Source: Parasponia andersonii
Taxonomy: Eukaryota; Streptophyta; Magnoliopsida; Rosales; Cannabaceae
Assembly: GCA_002914805.1 (NCBI GenBank)
Contig: JXTB01000164.1
Location: forward strand, 34,283 to 98,282
DNA length: 64,000 bases
Direction: 5' to 3'
Part shown: one piece after another, positions 23,567 through 34,500 of the stretch
Layout: each line of letters starts with the position of its first letter
Numbering within the stretch: the first letter of the stretch is position 1
Notes under the pieces: generated by a model
Told to the model about the DNA's origin: nothing
The model's input: the letters and a program-made list of their open reading frames with translations, nothing else
The model's database searches: none
Made by a program: the position numbers and the translations under genes

Positions 23567-24102
23567 GCATATAGCAGTTTTGATTAGTCAATAACATTTT
23601 TGTGCATGATGTCTTTGACATGAAAGCGTCTCAAACCATAACATTTTCTTTCTTTAATAGTGATTTCGTTATTTGAAAATTTCAAACGATAATGCTAAGT
23701 TGTCTTGTTGTGCTATATACTGTCATCTAATAAGTCCATAAGACGGTTTGTCACCGGGTCCAAAAAGGGAAAAACCATATAAATCATAGATTTTTCACGC
23801 CTCTAGATATTATTTCCTTCTTATAAACAGTAACACGGAAATTCTCCGAGAGAACTTTCATAGATTTTTATGGGAAACTTTGTAGAACTTTTATCAAGAT
23901 ATTTTCTGAGAACAAACCTCGTGATAAAGATGAACAGTAATGAGTTCCTAGATATTTTATTTTCTTTAGTCAAGATATAGACCATGCTACCATATAGCAG
24001 TTTTGATCAGTCAATAACATTTTTGTGTATGAAATCTTTGACACGAATGCTCCTCATACGGTCATGATAACATTTTCTTTCTTTAATAGAGGTTTCGTTA
24101 TG
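23567..24102. repeat. Direct repeat pair of about 115 bp
   Basis: 23567-23682 and 23992-24102 share TATAGCAGTTTTGAT, AGTCAATAACATTTTTGTG, TCTTTGACA and AACATTTTCTTTCTTTAATAG in the same order and orientation, with about 310 bp between copies. They lie just downstream of the 24296 gene. Confidence 0.8.
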
Positions 24103-24295
24103 TAAATTTCACACTTCCAACTTCCAAGTTAAAAACATTAGATTTCATCAATTAAAAAAAAAAAAAAAAAAGAAGAAGAAGAAGAAGAAAGAAACAAATC
24201 GAAAAGACAAAATTTGCACAAGTTCATGTCGAAGTTCAGGCAAGAGAAAATAAAAGTACAAAGACAAAGCAAACATAGTAGTCATTCTATTCTTC

Positions 24296-24547
24296 TTAAG
24301 GACTGGAACACTCCACAATCATAGAAATTGAAGCCTCAGAACAGAGTGCCAAAGCTGAATTGGCTCCCATGACTCGGCTAAAAGCTGAACTCAACCCATT
24401 TGAGGCTGAGACTGAGCTCCCTTCCTTCTCTTTAACCACGTCAAAAGACCCGGCATTAGAAGGACCCGACCCTTTGGAGAAAAGGGTTTGACCCTTTTCC
24501 TTCAACTTAGCCATCTCTGTCGTCCACATATCCACCAGCCCAGACAT
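24296..24547 (-). CDS. Small intronless plant protein, 83 aa, paralogue of the gene at 20905
   Basis: It begins MSGLVDMWTTEMAKLKEKGQ and ends SEASISMIVECSSP (residues 70-83). Both ends align with the 77-aa product encoded 3.2 kb downstream on the same strand, while the Ser/Gly-rich middle (about residues 22-68) does not. A charged amphipathic stretch at the N-terminus and a hydrophobic stretch at the C-terminus are the only structural features. A TATA box (TATATAAA on the minus strand, 24718-24725) lies about 170 bp upstream. I know the family only as uncharacterised; localisation and function cannot be told. Confidence 0.75.
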   Translation of the reverse strand: MSGLVDMWTTEMAKLKEKGQTLFSKGSGPSNAGSFDVVKEKEGSSVSASNGLSSAFSRVMGANSALALCSEASISMIVECSSP

Positions 24548-24717
24548 TTTTCAGCACTATACAAAATATCTCTGCCTTAGAAACAAAGTGCCAAAATTGA
24601 AGTCAAGACAAAGACAGACAGTTCTTTTTGAGAGCTTTTGGGTTTTGGAAATGGGTGAGATATTTTTTTGAAGCTTATGGGTATTTTTGTTTGGTTTGTC
24701 TAGAGGTTTAAGTGGGA

Positions 24718-24725
24718 TTTATATA
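24718..24725 (-). promoter_or_regulatory. TATA box of the 83-aa gene
   Basis: TATATAAA on the minus strand, flanked by CTTCT and TCCC. Spacing to the ATG at 24547 allows a leader of about 140 nt. Confidence 0.5.
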
Positions 24726-25880
24726 AGAAGAGGGATTGAGTGTGACTTTTTCAAGGTATGATATACAAAGCCCACATAACAATCTTGTATCTATGTGCTT
24801 TTGGAGTAGCAAAAGGTTATTTTTTGGGTCGGTTACAGCTAAGCTTTCCTCGTCTCCCCACAATTTAGCCCCAAAACCGCAGCATGCTAGTTGTCTTATT
24901 AATTTAAAATGCATAAAAATTCCAATATATATCCCTTTCGGGGGAAAGAAAAAGATTCCAATATACATAGATATGAAAAAGAAAGAAAAAAAGAAAGAGA
25001 GAGATGATCTTATCCATTCCTGTGCCGATGATAGTTCTTAACTATTTTTTCAAATTAAAATATGAAATTATGTATAGGACCAGCAACGTTATTTGCAAAA
25101 TCATTTGAGAAAAGGCATTTTGTTATTTGATTATATATTTAGATTAGCCCTGATGGGGAATTCTAGAAACGTGTAGGAAGAGTGATGTTAAAAATATCCA
25201 ATTCATCAAATTTAAAAGAAAGTTGGATTTTTTTTTTTTAATGAGAAAGTTGGATTTGGATATCAAAGAGTTAACCCCATTTTTTTACACTAAATTAACT
25301 TGAATTTTGATATTAATTAATGGAAGATAACAGCAAAATAAGTTAAATTTACCAAATGTCACTTAAAGGAGTAAAAAATTTACCAAATGTCACTTGAGGG
25401 GGTAAAGTGTTCCAGGAACAAACAGCGTGTGGCCAAGACTTCTGTTAGAAAAGTATAGAGTACGGGGTTATATCCCCACCCTCTTCCCTTCTCTTACTGC
25501 AATCAAATGATTGTACCCTAAGTACAGCTCTCTATATGGAAGCACTGATGTGGAGTAGGAGCTTCAGATGCCTACTCATTTTTTTTTTTTTTTCAATCGT
25601 ATCTTTTAGGTTTCACATGCAAACATCACATGAGATGTGAGTTTTTTTATGAAAGAATATATAATTAATAGTCTCAAGTCTCACATGAAGTGTCATTTTA
25701 TCCATATACATCTTTCTATATATACTACTAATATGTAAAAAATTTGGTACTTAAAACGAACACGTGCACGTGTTGCAATAACTAGTATTTGTATCATTGT
25801 ATGTAGTAGCATTGGCCACTATCCAGTAGGCAGTAGTTGAAAGGAGTAAAACATTATTCATTGGGTATGGCAAACGTATT
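24726..25880. other. Intergenic DNA between the 83-aa gene and the SMG1 3' end
   Basis: No gene seen. Two tandem 31-bp copies starting ATTTACCAAATGTCACTT lie at about 25348-25410. Confidence 0.5.
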
Positions 25881-26595
25881 TCAGAACATAAGTTGCCTAA
25901 CTCTTAGTTTAGTCAAGTAGCTTCACTGCTTCAGGTATACACATATTGCCTATACACTGACAATGAGCAAATTTACAAACAGTGCTATTTGCAGATGTAG
26001 AAAGCCGATAAATGCAATGTAATCCACGTCCCAGCATAGCAGCCCAGAACAGATCTAAAAAGCAGGTGACATTGCAAGCTCCCTTCAACTATGAACAGAT
26101 TCATGTTGTTTAAAAGGAGTTTCGAAAACCTCCAACGCCACTAGTATAGTGTGGGCATAGTTAAGCAAATTTGTAACACCATTGGAGGTCCGCGTACTGT
26201 CTGACGGGGCTGCCTGTCTGACAATCTGTCCAGCTTCAGAACTCTGACGGTCTTGAATGTGACTTTGTAGTAACTTTCACTTTCACAATATTGTGCGATG
26301 TCCTCAAAAGAACCCATAGGTGAAAACAACACCCGCATGTGGCCTCATTTTGTGAGAGGGAACCAAAGGATGCAAAGCCGAAACAGCAAAAACAAAAATG
26401 TCTGGCCGCTTCCAAACCTCAGGGGGCAAAGGGTTCCCTGCTTTTCTCCGTCGTGAAAGTGGATGGAAAACAGGAGACAGGTTTCCGTGGTATTGCACCA
26501 TGGAAGTGACTGGAATTCTTTCAATACCTGACTGTATTCTGCTTTAATATTATTCACAACCAGTCTTACACTGAATGTGTACCAAGTTCACAAGT
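25881..26595 (-). other. Probable 3' UTR of SMG1
   Basis: Non-repetitive, less AT-rich sequence directly after the SMG1 stop codon (minus strand). Its open frames do not resemble proteins. The 3' end is a guess. Confidence 0.35.
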
Positions 26596-28573
26596 TCAAA
26601 TCCACGGCGTCCAACCTTCATACATGTTGCAAAGGTTGTCTACGCTAGTGGCTTGCTTAAGAAGATAATCCACCTGCTCCGAGATACTAATTTCTCTGAA
26701 AATAAAATGTATAGATGAGGTTTAATGTCCTTGCATGGTAACCCAAAGCTGAATAGAATTCAGAGAGAATTTGTTACCTGTTATCAGCAATGTCTTGACC
26801 ATCTAGTTTCATCTCAACTCGCCTTAGGACCGACATTGCAAAAGGATTTTTGCCTGCATAAAAAGTGTTTTAAACAATGGAACGAATATGGATCCTAATT
26901 ATTTTATGCACAAGCAGTTTTCATTTTTATACTAGTCCTCCCGCTAACCCTACAGTCTTCGGGAGGCATAAACTCTAGTGTATTGCTAGATAGGCCCCTA
27001 TGAGGAATCAAACTCCAGACCTCATGAGGGCAAACCATGGGCCTGACCACCTGAACTACCCCTAATGGGCCTTTCAGGCACAGGCAATAACATTTAACAC
27101 ATGAAAAATATTCTCATCAAGTGTATGCACGTTATTTTGTGGAAGGAACAAGAAATTGTGTAACAATAAGATTACTTACAACTGTTACTAGTATGTAAAG
27201 AACCTTATAAACCTGCCAACTCCAGACCGTACAAATAATATAGAATTATTTTGTTGCATCAACTCACTGATTTTATAGGTGTCATCCATAAATTGAAGTC
27301 AGCAATGATGATTTCTCGGCATTGCCCTGTCTATACCATTTTAGTGGACATATTAATAGTGAGGACAAATTAGTTTTATTCTTCCATCTACTTATCTATT
27401 GCTGACTAATCCAAGGCCACAAGCAGCCCTCTCTTTTATTTGCCTTCATCTTGCTTAGGTGTTACGATATTTGGCCAAGTAATATTAACTAAATGGCAAC
27501 AAAAGGTGCAACAGATTATAGATCTAAAGTTACTCATTTGTACTCACCCCTGCCCACTCGACCAGTGGCACTTGTATTAGGAAAAAGAGACTCACGATCT
27601 TCATCTTTAATCTTAACCTTGTCCAGTGAGATTATTTCATCTCTGCTTCCAAACTTTTCCTCTGAGTTATTACTCGAAGGATGCAAAGCATCAGGAACAG
27701 CAGTTTTAGATTCATCACTCTGCGATGCTACCGCTTTCAGATATTCACTTGGTTCATTGGTTTCTGAGTTAAACGAACCTGTATAAATGCCATCAACCTC
27801 AGTTTTCTTAGGCCCTGACTGCCCAGAAGGTGGAATTTCTTGATACTCAGCTAAAGCCATAGAAGCAGAATCTTTATAATCTGAAGCCTCTCTGCCAAGC
27901 TCTTGTGAAAGTTGTCCCACCTCTTCAGCTGGATCAGTAAAGCTACCTGGAAAACTTACTTTGGGTGAGGTAATGCCAGCTTCAGAACCGCCACTGGAGA
28001 TACTATCCGGTGGAGATAACCAGTCATTATCATCCAAAGAAACACCAGCAAATGCAGGAAAATCTCTAGTATTCCCATCATTGGATAAGGGCATGTTCTC
28101 TCTCTCCTTGTCATCAAATTCAGTGGCATCAACAGCAAGATCTGATCTAGACAGATCAATTCCTTGTGATTTTACTGCTTGGCTATCTCCTAGTCCTTCA
28201 AGAGCCTGTTAAATATGGGAAAGAGGGAAATTAGATCTAGTACTGTGCTACTGAAAAAATATAGTAACAAAGGCATATAATGAATATGATTGTCAGTAAG
28301 TACTTTATGAAGATTTCCAGCATGGAAACTTGCGGTTTGCGCAAGCTTGGTCAACAGGGAATACAGTCCCTTCACAGACAATGTAAGTGCCAGTACCAAA
28401 GGCTTGAAGTTTTGACAAGCCTCCTTAATTCTGAAACAATAAGACTGGTATATGGCTTGTCCATGAATATGAGATATTTCCATCATGGTCTCTCCTTCCC
28501 TAGCCAAAGCATCAGTCATTGCAGCTATGTCTTTAGACAACACTGTTTCAAGAGGAAGGAGGACTGAATTTGC
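26596..28573 (-). CDS. SMG1: SMG1 exons 12-15: end of the insert, Ser/Asp-rich segment and FATC
   Basis: Exon 12 (28304-28573) is helical. Exon 13 (27548-28205) encodes about 219 residues rich in Ser, Asp, Glu and Pro with little predicted structure, including DWLSPPDSISSGGS. Exons 14 and 15 (26778-26853, 26596-26695) encode the FATC motif with EQVDYLLKQATSVDNL and the Trp-containing end EGWTPWI. The TGA is at 26596-26598. Confidence 0.9.
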
Positions 28574-31500
28574 CTGGCCAAGAACAAAAATTTCAGATTA
28601 TAACCTCACAATCGGACCAATAGTTATGTGTTTAATCAATTACAATCAAAATTAGTCCCTGGTACTACAAACATGCAATCAGCAAACCATAAACTGACGG
28701 AGAGAGAGAGAGAGAGATAATTATGTGTAATAAATTAACCACCAATATTAGTCCCTAGTACTACAGTACTGTTTTCACTAAAAATATGTAATCAGTAAAC
28801 CATAAACTGATATGAGAGTTGAACCCAAGAACAAAATTTTCCGATTAAATGGTCACAATCGAAACAATAATTATGTGTTTAACCAATTACAATCAAAATT
28901 AGTGCCCCGGTACTTTACTTCAGAAAGTGTTTACTAAAAACATGTAATAAGTTAACCATAAAACCGATGGAGAGAGAGAAACCTTTGAAAGATCATCCAT
29001 AAGAGAACGGTGTACTCCGGCTGCATCCTTCCCCAGACTATGAACATCATGCAGATCTTCAGTTATTGCCAGGACCTATAGAGATTAGCGTAAAAAATAA
29101 AAAGTGGCAACAAAAAAAAGTAAAATAATAATAATAATATTGTTATTACCAGGACCTATAGATATTAACCCCCCCAAAAAAGGGGTTGAGCAATGTAGAA
29201 AGTGAAATAACAATAGAANCAAAAAAAAAAAAAAGAGAGCACACAGAATACAATGGAAAGAGAATACAAATGGGAATGAAAGCTTTTCTATTAGCCATCA
29301 TAATCTGGCTGATTCTGTCAATGATCTTCCAAGTCACAGAGAATTTGATGTTAAAAGCAGCAGTGCAAATACAGAACTCAGTCCTAAGTGTTGCTTTGAG
29401 AGTTTTCTCCAAAAATAAAGAATTAAAACAAATAAAAAATATGAACCAATTAAAAAAAATGTATTTACCTCAAAACATAATTTGACTTATTCTCTACACA
29501 GTTGAAAAATTAAGATTAAAGTGACTTTAAAATTCTCGTAAGTTTCTAACTCAGTTTCGAAACAAGAATCAAGATTATCATTCTTTATTTTAGACTAATG
29601 ATCAGAGTTTTTCTTTTAAGTAAACTAACCACCAGAAATTGTTTATAATGATTAATGCTTTAAAGTTAGAAAACAACGTTCAAAAGCTATTAAATGCATT
29701 CCAAATTGACATAATCCTGGAATCAATTTGGCAAATGAAAACTGAAGAAATCAAGTCAAACATAATTGAGGTTTTAGAGATTAAAAACTGGTAAAAGAAC
29801 AAACAATTTTCTGGTGACATACTTTGACAAGATTTTATCATTATATTTGCTTCATTAACACACTGAGATTGATAATATGCAAAAGAAGCAAAAATTCATA
29901 AATGCATAACGATGCAGGCAAAATATGGAAAGCATGATTTCCTAATGAAGGTCAATAGATTCAATTTAATAAGCATTTAATCTTTATTTCATTATGAATA
30001 CCAAGAAGCTCTTCCTTTACACACAATTTAAGATCAAAGATGAGTAACATGGGGTTTCTAACTGTTGCAGTACACATGAGAACCAAACACAACAAGAAAA
30101 TGCTTATCGGATTTGGTAAACAGACCTCTTCAAGCATGGAACCACATTCGGAAGTCAAAGCAGTATGACTTTTTGCAACACGACCATAGGATGCTAGTGC
30201 CACACTGGCCCCATAAGCAATATCCCTCATCCCAAGAATGGTGCCCTGTAAATCACCTGTAAATAGAAAAAGATTCGGATTTGGAGGGGTAAGCACATTT
30301 TGACGTATTAGCACTTGTCCCTCAATGTGTATGTGTAAACGCATGCAGTGGTGAAGCCAGGATTTCTTTGTAGTGGCGACATAAGGCAATTCTTTTTAAT
30401 ATATAATCACAAAAAATATTTAAAATTTCATAATGGTATCCCAAATGATACTAAAAAGGTACACTACACGCTTGAAACGTAAAAACAGAGCTATTATAGA
30501 GTTTTCCGTTGAAAAAATTTCCATCCAAATAAAATACAAAATGCAAAATGCAAAAATAAAGCCATAATAATGAAATTTCCATTCTTGGCTTATCTTTACA
30601 TTAACTTCAACATAAAAGACCTTTTATTATTTCCTTTTACAAAAAAATAGATTCCTGAAAGCTTAACTAAACCATATTCCATTAAAAAAGTTCCCATACG
30701 AAGACAAATATAAAATCAAACAACTAATCTACTTTCAATTTTTTTTATTAAAACAAAAGTGTAAGAGATATGCACCGTTTATCTAATTTGATTTTGTCTT
30801 CCCTTTACTATTTTCAAGAAAGGTTTGGAGACTTGAATTATGAGAAAATAAAGAAAGTCTTTCTCAATTTGCGTGTACCGACAATTGGGACATCGTTGGA
30901 AAAGAAAATTTCAGTGGGGGAAAAGTAGGGAAGAATTTTAGTTTTACATATAATTAAAAAAGGAAAAGAAAAACTAGTGGGGGCCATGCCTCCCCTCCAC
31001 CACTGTATGTATGTGTTTGTTCTGTTTCTTGGTGATGAAGGGATGTGTGTGAAAGAGAGAATGGCAGGCAAAAATATCAAGAAATGCACGTCTCTGCCTA
31101 TGCATATATGCAATTATGTGTCTTTATGAGAATATAATATGCCAAACATTAACTAAGACAAGACGTAACCTGAAGCTGACTTTGCCTTGAGAGAAGCAAT
31201 ACGAAGTTCATTGGTTGCGGAATATAAGCCATTGGAAGCAGCTTCCATGGCGCTTTGTGTAATCTTCCATTCTTGTTCAGTGCCTAATAAACAAGTAACA
31301 AAAGCCATACATCATACATCACTAATCATATATTGGTATTGTCAATTTTAAATATCAGTCGATCACCGGCCAAGGTATCTTACGAGTGAAAGAATGGTAA
31401 GTAATGTCTAATATCGTCAGAGCATTAAAGTAAGATTGCTGCCATGTCCTGCCATCACCACTGGTCCTGAAAGGATAAATCTCCCCAGGAAATCGAAGGA

Positions 31501-34500
31501 TGCCATCTCTTGATGCTTCAAACTCCAAGATTGACATGGAGATTTTAATAGCATCTGATGCCTTTTCTCTAGCTTCCTGAAGCAGTTTCCGACGTCTCAT
31601 CAGATGATCATGGAATTCAGGAGGAATTCCAGAAGTTTTAGTTGCAGGATTTCCTACTGCACTGGAATTTGGCCCTCCACATGCCCACCCCATTGCTCTC
31701 TCAAGCTGCCCTTCAGCAGCAACAGAAGTTCGTTCACAAGCCTGCAGGGACTCTAAAGACCTGGCTATTTTTGACATGGTAGATTGTATAGTTTCCAGCA
31801 AATTAGGTCTGCTAAGGTTCATAACAACAGGATATAAACTATCATCATTAGCAAGAAACTTTTGAAATATGATTCTGCTGTTATGTGAAGGAGTCAAAGC
31901 AAAATCATGCATCCACTCCATCTGAATAATCTCTAAGCCAGTCTTGTGAAGAGCCTCCCTGAGGTCGTTCACCTGCCTTTTCAAAAGGAAAGCAGCTGAC
32001 CTTGCTGCTCTTGCAGTTTCATGTGTATTACAGTATTCTTCAAGCATCTGTTGCATCCTTGTTACAAACCCAACATCCTTTTTCACTTGATCAAGAACGA
32101 GTTCATCTGTGGCCTCTGTTAGTTGAATCAAATGTTCATTTTCTTTATCTAAGCAAGCCAATAAAGAAGGAAAAACCCGTTCTTTCAAGTATTTAACAAT
32201 ATGTTCTTGAAGTTGCATCTTGAGCTTTCTCTTCAGCAGAGAGAAGAGTTGGTCAAACCCAAAATTTTTATCCACAGATGAAGATACATCATGTACGCAG
32301 GAATCAAGAAAAGAATCAACAACACCTATTTTCCAAACAAAGAAAGACTCGTTGTCAAATAAGCTACCAAACTTCCAAATGTATTCAGATATTGGGTTCC
32401 CAGAACTAAAAAAATCTGCAATTTCGGAGATCCCATTTAAGTGAGAAGAAAGAGAACCTCCAATTAAAGAGAAAGCTCTATCAATTGATTCCATTTCAAG
32501 AAAGGGCTTAACTAAGGTAGTTAATAGTATCTTGCTTCCCAGGACATGCAGCCCTCTTTCCTCTTGAACACCAACTAGAGATTGAAACTGCCGTTCAGAC
32601 AAAATCAAGGCATTCTTTATATCAGCTTCTCTCTTAATGAGAGAAGAAGTACGCACATCCCTCTGGTTCCATGTTTGATGAAGCTGGTTCAGCTGTGCTC
32701 TACAAGCTTCTTCTTGCAGGGCAAGCTCCTCTGCCTCTTCCCAGGACAAATGATCCCTGCCTTTTACAGCAGCTTCTTCAAGGGCCAACTGCTGCTCAGT
32801 AATGAGGCCAACCTTAATAAAGTACTTCTGTTCCAGTTCAACCAAGGATGCCCTCTCCATTTTAATTTCCACAAACTGCTCTAGGGCTGAATCAACGGAC
32901 CCCCGAATTTGTGAAATTGATCCAAATACATCCATGATCTCTGAGTTCAATGAAACAGCTGATTTCATTATATCTGGAAGAACAACTTCGGTCATTTGCT
33001 CAATTAAGTTCTTACAGGATAGTAAACTGGACTTAAAAACTGAAGCCCAATTTTTTTCAGAATAAGATTGTGCATTATATTTATCTAAGTCAAGACTAGG
33101 TATACCAATCAATAGCCGTAGTTCACTTACAAACCCTGCTACAAGAATACATTTCTCCACTTGCTCTTCAAACTTACAGAAAATAGTTTCAAAATCATAC
33201 TGCAACCAAATATTTGCGTCTCCTCCACCACTGAAATTACTGAAAATGTCAAGCAACCTATGCTTGACCTCATTATACAGCGCACTGACAGTTATATTTA
33301 GAACACATAATACCTTCTCCCTCTTCTCATCCAATTCTTCTCCTAATCTAATTTCTTTTGGCCCATCATATTTAGAAGATCCTGATTGAATTTGAAGAAT
33401 AGCATCTTCTTTCCTTCCAAGACCAGCAGGCTGCATGTATCTCATAAAAGCAGAAAGCAGATGGTCCTTGGCTTTTGATTCAGTCTCGAAGCCTATAGAA
33501 TTCTCCAGCTCAGCACACTCCTCTTCAACCTTCTCTATTTCCAACGCATACCTCTCCACTTGAAGACACAGTTCTACATGACATTGTTTGACAGAATCAA
33601 AAGTAACCCCATGAGTTTTGGCAACAAGTTCAGAAGCCTGTTGTTTTGTGAGAGAGAGAATATCAGAAGAAAGGGCACTGATAGATAGCTGCAGAACTTG
33701 TGCCCAGCCATGCACTGCACTGGTAGTAAGGTAATTCAATGGTAAAATTCTTTGCAAAGCCAAAGAATAGACTTGAAGTGCCATTAGCGCAGATGAGAGT
33801 CCAACATCCAGTTCAGACACTAGGTCAGAGACTTCCCTGTCTATATCATGGCATTGTGCTTGTGTGGGCTCAGGAACAATGGTTAATGGAATCCCTGCCG
33901 CCAGGACAGCAGATGAAAGAGACAAAGCTTCTTGCATGCTGCTTAAATTTATGCGGGCATCTATTTCAGGAACTACATTGCTTCGTAAAGCATCAATCAT
34001 CCTTCCATGTTGCTCAATCCAAGTAGCTGCTTCTTGAGCTTTCTCAGCAACCACAGCCTTTGCTTGAGCGAATTCTTGCAACTGAATTTCATATGAAGCA
34101 TGAGTTTTCTCAGAATTACCAGTTGCTTCAGCAACAATTGACTTAGCAGACGCCTCACGCAGTATCAGGTTAGATCTCTCTTGGTCAGCTTGATAAAAGA
34201 GAGCAGAGGTAAGCTCATATTGTTTCAGAACATCAGAAAACCTCTGACACATAAATTTTGAGTCAGAAAAGAACAAAGAAGAGAAGAAAGATATCTACTG
34301 AGGATAAACACCGAACTGGTAATTAGCAAAAAGGGAAAAAGAAAAAGGGGGAGGGGGGCTTTAGATTGTAATCTGTTCATACCTCAAGAGCAGATTCAAC
34401 AGCTGGTAGGGTAGCCAATAAAAGATCATGATGTTCCTGGTCATTATTAAAAAGAACATGTAGAATTTTTAATTGCAAAGCTGCTATGTTCGAAAAATTC

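Noticed and set aside
23402-23587. 61-codon plus-strand frame
   Set aside because: No similarity I recognise, and its end overlaps the direct repeat.
29186-29485. Open frames around N29219
   Set aside because: Inside SMG1 intron 10, driven by A runs, not in phase with neighbouring exons.
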